This document shows positions 33,634 through 44,708 of a DNA stretch of 64,000 nucleotides, one piece after another. Location of the stretch: positions 1-64,000 of the forward strand of contig WSUB01000113.1 in NCBI GenBank assembly GCA_019633425.1, read 5' to 3'. The stretch is from Tulasnella sp. 424. Taxonomy: Eukaryota > Basidiomycota > Agaricomycetes > Cantharellales > Tulasnellaceae. A program made the position numbers and the translations under genes. Under the pieces are notes generated by a model that was not told the origin of the DNA, searched no databases, and saw nothing but the letters and a program-made list of their open reading frames with translations. How positions within the stretch are numbered: the stretch's first letter is position 1; each line of letters opens with the position of its first letter.

Positions 33634-34020
33634 GGGTGTAAGAGCGGTAGTTGACAGAGAGAACAGTCTCGAGATCTCACAGCACCGTTTCACGAGGGTG
33701 CTTTAAAGGAGAGGAGGTATGAATATAGCTAGCTTGGGTGGGATGATGACTCACACAAGAGTTTGACCCATCATACGACTTCCAGCACAGCTCCAGCACA
33801 GCTCCGGCACAGCTCCGGGATTTAAGCTGATATAACCTTGACTCTATGGCACGCCTATAGCACACTCGCTTGGCTCGGGGTCTCAACTGCAACAGAAGGA
33901 ATGATCGACGAAGCTTGACACAGTACAAGCGAAGACATAACAAGGCCAGTGCGAAGACGATGTCGCTGGGGGCGAGAGTGGGAAAGGGACAAGAAAGACG
34001 CATCTGGAGCAACGATCAAG

Positions 34021-34201
34021 AAGACCTGTAACCGCCGAACCTTTGTGTGGTTTACGGAGGAATGGTAATCAGCAGGAGTTGAGGGCGTCGAAAAGGTCCC
34101 CACACTCACCTTCCACCGTCACGTGAATAGCATCACCTTCTTCCATACAGAGCGTTGCTGGGGTATCGTCTTCTTGGATACGCTGACCGTTAAAAGGAAT
34201 G
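34021..34201 (-). pseudogene. SUMO (Smt3-like) gene relic, 3' exons
   Basis: About 34110-34201 matches SUMO exon 3 (QRIQEDDTPATL.MEEGDAI). One base is missing in the FL(Y/F)NG codons, so the frame is broken, and D-V-M-V has become H-V-T-V. About 34021-34045 corresponds to the last exon, but its acceptor cacag has become cacaaag. Upstream sequence is the block shared with 24.4-25.2 kb, not SUMO exons 1-2. Confidence 0.72.
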
Positions 34202-37200
34202 CCGCATATGAAAAATTTGTCGGAGGACAGCGGTGATTTTGAGATGGGGATAGAAACTGAAGACGTGCCGACTTGGTCGTACCGAGAAGAGCACCAAGCT
34301 GGCTTTCGAGAATGAGCGAATCTAATGTTTGACCGGAAGTATAGAGGTTAAGCCGTGTAAAAATGCGTTGAGATGGCGTTGCAGTGTGAAGCTGGGTCCC
34401 CCGAGGTGGACAAGGGACGACTTGCAGCGCGTTCTAACAAAAACAGGATCACGTGTTTCTAGTGCCGCCGACTGAGATCCCTTCTCAGAGGACGACGGGG
34501 AACTGGGACAGGGGGTGATCATGAAGGAAACGTGCTTCTCTCTGTTGTCGATAGGATTAGTCATCATATGGGTCCTGCTAAGACTGGGGGAACGCAGGCG
34601 ACTCCCGCGGGTTGGCATCCATTTTGCTGCAGGCGGCAATCCCTGAGGCAGGCCCGGGAGAGGGAAACGAGGCGTGAGGATCCGGAACCAGGAGTGTTTT
34701 GAGCGAACGTGATTACATAAGGGGAAAGCGAAGCAGCGAGAACGAGGATGAAAGTGTATAGTTGGACATCGACTGAGGTAACCGCAGTGACAAAGTGGGC
34801 TAACACGAACCTCAAAGGTTGAGAGGTCTGCTGGATGGGAGGGCCAATATAGGGGGAGTCGACGGTGGGCCACAACAATGACAACAGTCCATGTTGGAAT
34901 TCGAGGCAAAGAGCACCAGCAAGAGATTTTCACCGACCAACTAGGCATCAAAACATGGAACACAGTCGAATACTTACACGCCCTCGACCCTTTGACTGGC
35001 AGCGAATCTACGTTTGCGCGGGTGGAGTGGGTCACCTGAGAGAGAACGACTGATTGAAAACGCAAGGGCGGCGGTTACGATCGAAACTTGTGTGGCACGG
35101 AGGTACCGCATTCTTTGAGCTTTGCGTGTCACAGGTACCGCTCTTTCTAGTCCAAGACTCGTCCGTCTCGCGCCGTTTTGAAAACGTATCAGGTTTGAGA
35201 CGCTGAAACCGAGACTAAGTGGATCATAGAGATCTAATAACATTAGTTCAGGAAAGGTCGATGCATGAAATACCCTTCAACACGATTCCACATGGTTGCT
35301 TTGATGGATTCACTACCACCGATTACTCAAGGTGACGCGAAATCTGCAGCGTCGAATGTCGTTTCCGTCCCCGAGGCGGAGGGGGCGCGTAACAGAACGA
35401 CGTCCTGACTTTCAAGGCCTCGCGGCTTGTGATAGGGCCGCGTCCCTTCCGCACCTTTCCGCCGGTGTCAGGAATGGGTTGCCTCGCAATTTTAAGGCAC
35501 AATATGAAACCTGCCCCATGGAATACGTGAACCATGATCAAGTAGCGAATGTCTTTCATCAGCTTCAAGGAGGCTTGCGACGTAGTGCATTATAGGTGCT
35601 GATCAAGGCCGGTAAAGTGGTGGCCGTCCCAATACACGCGAGGAGTTACGACGGGGGGTTGATCCTTGCGCCGTGTATTGGGGAACACGAGTCGAACGAA
35701 AATCGCATTGCACCTTTGTATCGACTGGAGCTCAGGAGGACTTCGCATTGCCAACGGCCTCTCTAGGGTTTCGACATCCTGGCGTTCCCGTCGAGCTGTT
35801 GTTATACACCAACTTTCTTCACTCCCTCACGTCTCTAACCTTCCCTTTTGTTCAATCAGCTTTCGCGAGGAGGCGAAACGGTCTTAGTTGGGACCGCATA
35901 CCTATGTACCGGAGGGCCGGCCGTTCTGACAGGAAGGCTGAATGGTCGAGAGGGGGATAAGCATGTGTTCCCAGCACTCTGGCGACCTCAATCCCCTTGT
36001 CCGCGTTGATTTTCATTACATCCGCGAGTCTCGTGTACCGAGTTACAAGGGCACCCACCTGCGTTACGCGTGTTCTTCCGGCCGCTTTTGCCTTGCCATC
36101 TGACCCGATCTTGCTAAACTTCCATGAGGCAATGGAATTTGTCGTACGTTATACCTCCGTTGCAAAGCGAGCCAGTCTCTGGCCCACTCTTGGTGCGCCT
36201 GGCGAGCACCGAAATAACATGCACTTGATCCGCGTTAATGTGTTGCCTTGATTCATACATGCCAACCATACACCATCTGTTGTCAGAATTTGACTACCGA
36301 AGGCCATGTGTCCGCCTAGATTTCAAGTGCGTGGAATCCAGGGGAATGACCTCTGCTGGGATCCATCAATAAGGCTCCTTCTGGAGACTATTCGCGGACC
36401 TGCTGAAAACCCAGAGATCTGGGCTATAGATACATCTAGAAGAGGAAAGGCCACGACGCACCTTTACCCATTTACCCATTCCAATCGGCCCGGGTTTGGC
36501 CCGTCCGTCGCTTAAAGTGTATCCCGTAGCAGATTGCTCAACGACGTCATATATCTATTACCATGAAATGTTTCCACGGAGAATGATACTCGAGGTTCGA
36601 GGAGAAGGTTCTGAAACTGGGGAGTTTTCCCTTCGGGCTGCATACCTGTCTTATAGGGCAGGGTTGTGCTTGCCCGTATTATCATACATCCGAAATATCT
36701 CAGTTTGAGCCCTGATAATTGCTACCATTGATTGGACGTACTCAGAAGACGTTTGATAATATAAGCCACACACATCTAGCGTCGAAGGAAGTATCGTCGA
36801 TAAACAGTCAAGTTCGACCAGATTCAACTATAGAGTGATGTCGGAGGAAGTTCCGAAGTACTTCAGTCCACTTGGGAAGACGATTCCGATTATATAGTGG
36901 GTGGAGTTGACGCTACCATATTTCGCTCAATAGAAACGCTACTTCGAAAAGTCGAAGTTCGTCGAAGTTGACTTAGATCTCCTTCGGGAAGCGTCGAGGT
37001 CGCGTCGGCATTCAGTACTTGCAAGGGAGCTAGAAGAACGACCCGAGGGGTGGGTTGCTCCCCGCTATGGCATTAGCTCAACCATGAGTGGTAAATCATC
37101 AGTTATTTGCTATCCCAATTATCCTTCAACCACATTAAGATGCCCAAGCGAACGGATCGAATTCGTCGACCGACTCCGCCGGCCTCCAAGACTCTCCTCC

Positions 37201-37317
37201 TTCACTTCCTAAGTGCATTAAACCTTGTGGGAGATACATTGATATTTAGGCAAGAAACGTGATATGCCTCGCGGGTTAGCTGTGATCAGAATCAATCCAA
37301 GGGGTTTAAAAGGGAGG
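34202..37317. other. Intergenic region, mostly unrecognised
   Basis: 34202-34950 is the duplicate of 24426-25200. 35890-36010 is weakly similar to 25690-25860. Beyond that the sequence becomes AT-richer. Around 36800-37000 the words CGAAGT/ACTTCG recur. No frame shows a recognisable domain. Confidence 0.45.
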
Positions 37318-38347
37318 TTACAGCTGTTTGCAGCTGAGTTTGCCAAAACCAACATTCTACTTTTTTTCGCGCGAACCACCCCTCAACAGTACGCGATGCA
37401 TAACTTTCCCCCAGCCTCACCAACACCCTTGATATTCAGCATGTGTACAGCCTAGCCATATAAGAAGCATTCTATGTAGTTTTCTCTATTCATAGATCGA
37501 TATCTGGGTTTTCCGCTTGCTGTGCCTCGAACCACCGTGTGCAAGGATTAGAGGACCCAAAATACCCTCCCTTGGGTTATCGCATGTTTTTAGAGCACCT
37601 CAATGAACTTTATTAGTATTTCGACCACTTAAAACGCGTTTGTAAAGACATAAAGGTAGTTTGTCTGCTGGTGTTTTCACCCAGGGGTTTGCCCCGGCGA
37701 GAAGTCTGCAAGTTCACAGTATAAAGCCGCAAAATCCCTTGAGAATGCTTCAGGTATGATATAAAGGCTCTAAATTGGTGATTTGCGATGCCAGAAGTGA
37801 ATCTGTAAGGTGTACTTGTCTGTTGATTTCTTGCTGGTCATGAGCCCCATATCTCAGTACAAACGCCATTTCAGCTATCCTCTCACAGAGAATTCATAGT
37901 CCGAATCAATTTAAAAGCATTGTAGTACAGTGAGAGCCGGATCTACGGCCTGGCATAAGCCCTGTGCCAATACCGGTGCACCAGTGCCCAAGGTTATGGC
38001 ACCACTGCTGAAGCCGGCTCCTCCAAAGAGTGAACGACCTCCAGAACGCTAGATATATTGTCTCAGAAGCGCTAAAATGCCGTAGACTCACAGACCAATG
38101 GTTAGATAACATGAAATACTCCGCAGAGGGGAGTGCAGACAGGACACATGGGCAACTAAGGAATGAGCAGAACCAACACCCTTACCTGCTTGGAGCCTTA
38201 GCCAGTATCATAAAAATTGTCCTCCCAAAAGCTGAAGGGTGTACGTGATGCTGGGGGAAAGTTATGCATCGCGCATTACCGAAGGGTGGTTCGCGCGAAA
38301 AAAAGTAGAATGTTGGTTTTGGCAAACTCAGCTGCAAACAGCTGTAA
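37318..38347. mobile_element. Element bounded by ~115-bp inverted repeats, no transposase
   Basis: Left arm 37318-37432 (starting TTACAGCTGTTTGCAGC) is matched in inverted orientation at 38233-38347. The arms share an uninterrupted ~50-bp core from TTACAGCTG through TTTTTTTCGCGCGAACCACCC. Similarity stops sharply at the outer edges. The ~800-bp interior has only short frames. This fits a non-autonomous TIR element. A target-site duplication was not convincing by eye. Confidence 0.65.
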
Positions 38348-38878
38348 TCGATATTATTGGCAAGGAGAGTTTGTAAACACAGCCGCTGAATTATCGCGTG
38401 ATGCAGGCCGGTAACGCAATACAGCTGTTCCCCGACTCGTCTTAGGCGTGTCGTATGGGGCAAGGGTCAGTTCGGTTGTACGGACGTGGGAAATAGGCAA
38501 GCTGTAGGAGAGCTATATAAGAATGGGTCTGAATACTGGAAAGATAGAGCTGGCAAGGTTTCGGTTATCTTAGACGCCTTGGAGGCGGAAAATCTCGAAC
38601 TGGCCTCGCCAGTATCGAAAACCCAAGATGTCAGAAGGAGCGCCGCTTCGCTATGGCGCGATCAAAGCTATATTCAAGATCTCATTTTACGAACCTTATC
38701 CGTCGCTGGCATCGGTACCCTGCAAACATGAACGGTCCGTGACCCCTAGCGACACGCCTGAGACTGGGAGGCTAGTTCCCTGAAGAACCTGGACTTTTTT
38801 CTCTCCCCTCACCCCACAGTCACACCCGTCACATTTGACGTTCGGTGCACCCACACTTCCCAACTGATCTTTTCACCA

Positions 38879-39240
38879 ATGGTTCCCCATCTCACTCCCA
38901 AAATGCGAGAAAATATTATCCGTTGGAGATACGAAGAGCGCCGAGACGTAACCGACGTCATATCGAAGCTCATTGCTCGCGTTCAACCGTCTATGAAACG
39001 TGCAAACGGCATGAAGACACCAACAACCAAATCTCAAATCACCCACCGCCGCCGCCGATCTTGTCTCCTCGATCTCTACAACATCGAACATGTTGAATTG
39101 CTAGTAGCAAATAAGAAGACAATCCTGCTCATGACTCATGAGATGGATCCGGACGTTACAGCTAGTAACAAGATCTGGCGGAGCGCTTGCGACAAAGTAT
39201 CACGGGACCTTAATGCTAACAGAACAGTGAGTTCATCGAG
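38879..39240 (+). pseudogene. Relic N-terminus of a Tc1/mariner-type transposase
   Basis: The first frame begins MVPHLTPKMRENIIRWRYE and a later stretch reads LLDLYNIEHVELL. Between them the HTH continuation (CSRSTVYET.KRHED) is in another frame, so at least one frameshift is present. This order (helix-turn-helix with an R-T-V-Y/V core, then an R-rich linker, then LDL.DIEY) is how fungal Tc1/IS630-type transposases start. The DDE/D catalytic half is absent before 39300. It is a dead fragment. Confidence 0.55.
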
Positions 39241-40820
39241 TCGGCTCATAACACATGATGTAGATAGCAGACCTCTTTTGTAAACGATATCTATCGCAGA
39301 CTGCTGCCGGACTGTGATGAAAGGTCGTCAGGGCTAGAGGAAGGCGAGAGGTGTGCAGAGCAAGGGTTCTCACAAATGTCACGCGCGGGGCGAGAGTCCA
39401 GTTATAACTTTCTTCTGGGAAGAGCTGTAAACCGCGCGCTTCTGCCAACTAAGCGACAGGCAAGGACCCCTACCACTGATAGGTAAATGGTTTGGACCAA
39501 AGTATCTCGGGCTTGGCAGGGCTTCGGGAGGATAACTTATCGATGATGTTGGAGACGCCGAAGGTGAAACTATACCCTGTTCAGTTGGCAGCATTTTTCT
39601 TAATTTTTTTTTTTTTTGGCTAGCGATTAAGACGACAGGAATTTGCTAGCGACTAAGGTCGCCTAAACGGAGCGAAGTTTCTTATTCTTGCGGCGACTAA
39701 GTGATCGTGGCAAGTGTGGCCGCTATTTTTCTCTTCGGCGGCGACTAACCCAGTGGCTTAGAGAGGTGGAACTATCCCCACTTGCTTCTGATGGCTTGTA
39801 CGTCTTATTTCCGCAAAGTTGACTGAGGTCAAGTATACATAGTTCCCTATAGTTCCTGCATATTCTTTTCGGTAGTGACAGGGGTCCTGACACGCGACAC
39901 GCGACACGCGCGTTCACGCTGGATATCTGTTTCCATGGGCTTCTCTGGAAGGCAACGCTCGATCATGGCAACGCTCGATCATGACAACGCTCGATCATGA
40001 CAACGCTCAATCACGAAAACGCTCGATCATGACAGCGCTCAATTTTGGTCAGGTCTCAATAAAAGATGCACTCGTCCACTTCCACCCACCTTTTGAATTT
40101 TCTTGCCCTCTTCTCTCTTCCTCCGCAGCACCGTCCAAGTTCTCATTGTCAAAGCAGACCGCGGACAAGTTAAGTACTTCGTGTTCGTTATCCTCTATGT
40201 CTGAGGTCGCAGCCGATGCTAATGAAAATGCTTCATTAGAGCCTTCGATGTTATGAATCCTTCTGCAAACTAGGGACCACTGTTTTTCCACGGCCCCTGG
40301 AAGTCGCCGCCTTAGAGGTTGGCTCAGCTCGACCTTGAACATGAACAGAACTGCTACCATCTTATCGTCGTTTCGTTATCTCCTCGCAAGCATGGTGATC
40401 TTCAGGTAACGTGACGATATTATCTTGCGGTGGGCACGTTCCCTTCCTGGGCACGAGAGTCCGGCTTTCGGATGTCACCATTCCGATCCTTGCGGACGAT
40501 GGCCATCGGACTTGAGGGGGGCATGCTGTCGGGGTACGTCTATCGTCTTAGAAACTCATTGCGTTTTGCTGGTCGCTCAGTTTCTCCGTTTCTATGGAGT
40601 CTGCTGTCATGTTTCATGGCCCGTTGCTACAAGGTCTCTAGCTAGGAGGAAGGGGGCACCACTTCGCACCTTCTCATCACGTTCAAGACGGTATTACAGA
40701 ATGAAAACATCTTTGTAGAAGCAAGCCGGCGATGGTGCGACGTTCCCGGTTTGCCTGTCATGGTTCAAATGCGGTTTGGATGTACCTTCCGGTGTCGCAT
40801 GGACAAGGTCGTGTTTGGCG
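39241..40820. other. Intergenic region with tandem repeats; no supported gene
   Basis: It contains a 16-nt poly-T run near 39605, a CGACTAAG/GCGATTAAG-rich stretch at 39620-39760, and the tandem repeats listed separately. The ORFs at 39981-40256 (+) and 40049-40360 (-) overlap each other and have no recognisable domain. They are not called. Confidence 0.45.
39889..40045. repeat. Short tandem repeats: 7-bp (x3) and 16-bp (x~5.8)
   Basis: GACACGC is repeated three times at 39889-39912. CAACGCTCGATCATGA is repeated with a 16-bp period from 39953 to 40045 (starts 39953, 39969, 39985, 40001, 40017, 40033), with point differences in later copies. Confidence 0.92.
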
Positions 40821-40822
40821 AT

Positions 40823-40830
40823 TTATATAG
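40823..40830 (+). promoter_or_regulatory. TATA box of type G kinase copy 3
   Basis: TTATATAG lies only ~13 bp before the first in-frame ATG (40843) but ~125 bp before the second (40957). This spacing favours 40957 as the true start, because transcription normally begins some 30 bp or more downstream of a TATA box. Confidence 0.45.
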
Positions 40831-40956
40831 AAAGAGACCGAGATGCAATCGTGTCATTTATTAGTAAATCAAACCCCCGCACCATCACTTACCGTTCGCG
40901 AACCTGAAATTCCCCTAAGACCCTCAACATCTCTTCGGGAGCCTAGTACACCAGCC

Positions 40957-43036
40957 ATGGCAGCGTTACCTGCAACAACTCCATCCGTTCGAACTCCACT
41001 GCCCGACCTGCCAAAACTTCCGTCTACCGTTGCTTTTCCGTCGATCGGTGGATTCGCGTCGCGTCAAGGTTGGCGAGAGGGAATTAGGCGTATTGTTTCT
41101 TTCTTTTCCGATCACGTGAGGATGTTTCGCACCGCGTATACCACCCCCCACATGCATCCTAATGACCTGCCGTTAGGTTCTTCTCCTTCCTCTGGCTCTG
41201 CGAGTCACATGGTTTTACTCCTATATCCGCCGGAATCTTCTCGAACCTGGTATGTACAAAAAGGTCCTGGGAGGCAAGGAACAACCCATCGTTCCGCCCG
41301 CTGCGGTTGAGTTGCTGGTAACTAACAACTTGTGGAAACGTCAATTCAAAATGCTACATCTCCTGGAGAAAACAAAGGAGCCAGACAAACCACCCAATTC
41401 ATCAACGTATCGAGTAGGCACGTGCAATGTGGAAGGTCTCCGCGCGCCGGAATCCCGCATAACATTTCCTTCGATTCCCCATCTCCCTTCTTTCATCCAC
41501 CCTCCTCCCTCGCCACTTGCCCCTCCCACTCTGCCTGCGAGAGACTTGATGGACAGGTGCACCTTGCTCTCTGCGTCACACCCGCCAAGCGAGACACCCC
41601 CGATCCCCGGCTTGACGCTGTCCCAGGTCGAATCTACGCCCGTAGAGACCGACTCAATTTCTTTGAAGCATCCTATCGTAGCTCAAGTACACTCTGCAAC
41701 CTGCTTCACTCGAACGTCAGCGGTTATACGCAAGAGGACCAGTCCAGAATCAAAGCTCATCCACAGTCCGAGCCCTCAACCCTCTACCGACCACCCTTCG
41801 CCCCCAAGCCCGTTCTTAGAGTGGACTCCTTTCATTCCCACGAGAGCCTCAAAAGTAGGGTATGTGAAAAAGCGAAGCTGTAAAATTGATTTTTGCGGTG
41901 GCTTCAGCGATGTGTTCAGAGCCGAAATTCGGTTCCGTACGTCTGAGCTGGAACCGGAGTTGAAGCAGGCCGTAAGTGTTATCCTATACTACTCGGTCAG
42001 AATTCACTTACATACCTCCCAAATAGGTCGCATTGAAGATTCTTCGACGCGTTGGCTTGGACGGGAAGGATGAAGATCAAGTGCTTACGTGTATGATTAA
42101 GGCACGTTCCCTCGTACTTATTTGCCCCGACGAACATGTGCCGACCTGGGAGTGAACTCTTTCTTAGCGATTAAATCAGGAAACTATCACGTGGATTGGC
42201 CTTGTTCATCCTAACATCGTTCCACTTGTGGGGTTTACGATTACGCCGGCCCCCTCTTTGATCTCTCCATGGTATGAACGAGGAAACATCCGGAACTACT
42301 TGAAACATCACCCCTCGGCGAACCGATTCAAACTTGTGGGTTCTAATTTGCACCATCTTTGTGCCGGTTGACACTCTAATAAAACTTCTCGTCTATGTAG
42401 ATATACGACGTTGCTAAAGGTCTTGAATATCTTCACTCCCAAATTCCCAGAATAGCACACGGAGATGTCAAACCTGTACGTAGGACTCCATACCTATATC
42501 CTCACATCGTAAAACCAATCATTGGGTACAGGAAAACGTCTTAATCAACGAACAAGGGGAAGCACTTCTTTCGGACTTCGGTTTGACAACCGTCTTGGAC
42601 GACGAGTGTTGGTATACCGCATCCCACCACGGAGGAGGAAGCTTCCGTTACATGGCTCCGGAACTTTTGCTCGCAGTAGAAGACCATCGTACCTGCAGCG
42701 CCGATGTTTACAGCTTTGCGAGCCTTGCCTTTGAGGTAGTTTTTTTCTTCTGGAACCCGAGCCCACAGCCGCCTTCAAGCTGACGAGAGGTGATCTTCCC
42801 AGGTCTTGACCAGTCATCTGCCTCACAAGCGGCTGAAAACAGACGGTCAAATATGCGTCTCGATATTCAATACGAAAGGTCCAGAATACCCTGTGGATGA
42901 ATGGAACCAATATCCCGAGCTCAAACCTATCGAGGACATCCTTCGGAGTTGCTGGTCTCGAGTTCCAGAGCAACGCCCTTCCATGAAGAAAATCGTACGA
43001 GAGCTGTCTGTCCTGGTACGATCAACGGATGCTTGA
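40957..43036 (+). CDS. One-transmembrane TKL-type kinase (type G), copy 3, intact
   Basis: Exons: 40957..41115, 41177..41971, 42027..42101, 42168..42335, 42401..42475, 42532..42735, 42803..43036; 569 aa (607 aa from 40843). The N-terminus aligns with copy 1 (FASRQGW...GIRRIVSF). A hydrophobic stretch (VLLLPLALRVTWFYSY) follows intron 1, then a Pro/Ser linker. Kinase motifs: CGGFSDVF, VALKIL, IAHGDVKP, DFG, YMAPELL, and CWSRVPEQRPSM. All catalytic positions are kept. Intron 3 starts with GC rather than GT (AAG|GCACGT), where both paralogs have GT. The 75-nt exon length supports this boundary, so it is a GC-AG intron or a mild splice defect. Confidence 0.84.
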
Positions 43037-44560
43037 CGGTAGAGCTGATTAGATTTGGCGTATTGGAATACTTTCGGTCTTGGTGCTTATGCTTAGGACT
43101 TTTTTCTGGCAGCGAACAAGTCTTGTACCATTTCATTCTCGCTATCTCCTTCCGAGACACTTTGGTTCCATTTTTATGTAACAGGCTCACGTTCTCCCCG
43201 ATTCCTCCTGTTGTTTGTTTTCTTTTTGGACAGGGGTGGAGGGGGCCGGGTGGTTGGTTTCCCTGCCAAACCTCTTCCTTACTCGTTTGGTATGAATGCG
43301 GACCCGTTTTCAAACCTTTTGCTCCCACCTCGTAACACTCCATCTTCGCTGTGATCAACTCGAGACTGCTAAGCACGTCGGATGACATATAAATGTCTGC
43401 ACATACATGGGCACGAAGTCGAAAGAAGACGGTCTCTCCCTCTTACGGGGAAGCGACAAGTCCGTTCTTTGAGCTGATTATCCCTGAGGAGTGAGTCCCC
43501 TTCCAGCCTTGGGCGGTTTGAACTCCTTCCACGTCAAGCCTTTACAGCCGTTTTTCACAGCATATCTCTCCTCGTATTGTTTTGGAGCTACTCACACCTA
43601 TGTTACCTATCCCGTGGGGTAATACTATTTGGAAACCCCCGTTTCTCGGAGAAACCCCTGAGGGCACCCTTCCAATCCGCTGACTCAGCCACCGAACCGG
43701 TTGAACGGTGGGAACGTGCTTGTTTCAAGGGCTAAGAGGATTCTGTGGTATCAGGAATCGAAGGGAAAATAGATTAAATGATATATAAATATAGTTTGAA
43801 GGTGAATATAAAAATGCAAATGAGAAAATCGAGCTACATGTGCTTAATTAGGTAGACTGTCAGGGCATTTCAAATAAGTAGCCCTAAACTTAAGGCCAAA
43901 ACCTATCAAAATCGTATCTTATTTACTAATATATAGAGCTACATAATTGTATCTCATCCTGCTCGATTGCTTATCTAGGACATCAGAGGGACGGTGGAGG
44001 AAGGAGGTGCCGCGATGTGTACGAAAGGAAGGACCCTTAAGCTTCCGATCGAGCTCCCATGCTTTGTCAGCCAGCCGATCGGAAGGGGTTTCGAGGGGTT
44101 TCTCCGAGGCGGTTTCCAAATAGTTTAATCCATCCCGGGACCTATCTGAGTCAGAGGTATTTATGCCAAACCGACGGTCTACATAGGGGAATCGAGGCGG
44201 AAAGGTCTAGTCAATGTCCTGCTCTGTCGGAGTTCGGAGTGACAACTTGCGCAGGACGTGCGGACATTTTTTCCGCGAAGGATGCTGTCATTGAAGAATG
44301 CTGTCATACATATACGAGAGGCTAAGCACTGAGTTTGGTTCAACTTCATAGGACTGATTCTCACCCTTGAGTTTCTTATTCAGTGTTAGAAATAGCTACT
44401 CCTAAAACCCCGTTTTACGTAACTCAGAGTATCAGAGGTGACGTGAGATTACAGGAACAGGAGACGGAGCGCCCAAACCGAGAGGCTTGGGGGAGACTTG
44501 CTGGCTGCACAGTTCCCAGATTTCCCTTAGAACGCAGGCGCACAAACCCGGTTGCGCGCC
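43037..44560. other. Intergenic region; shared flanks, AT-rich patch
   Basis: 43160-43360 matches the 3' flank of copy 2 (28980-29260). 43780-43960 is AT-rich. From about 44310 the sequence is homologous to 30225 onward, the left edge of the type H unit. No gene is supported. Confidence 0.5.
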
Positions 44561-44708
44561 ACCAATACAAAACAGGGGGCGTCGGAGAACACAGCTTACG
44601 CAAGCCCTTGAAGTGAAGCCTCATTTGACTCGCTCATGCCTAAAGTATTTCTTGCCCCAGCTAATACGACTCCCCGGGCTGCTCTTTCTCACCTCTGCTG
44701 TGAGGGAG

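Noticed and set aside
38430..38731. Open frame ending GNRQAVGELYKNG...SVAGIGTLQT
   Set aside because: No ATG near its start, no recognised domain and no paralog. Protein-like composition alone is too weak to call a gene.
40049..40360. Minus-strand ORF of 103 codons with an acidic segment
   Set aside because: Overlaps an equally plausible plus-strand ORF; no domain, no paralog and no promoter evidence.
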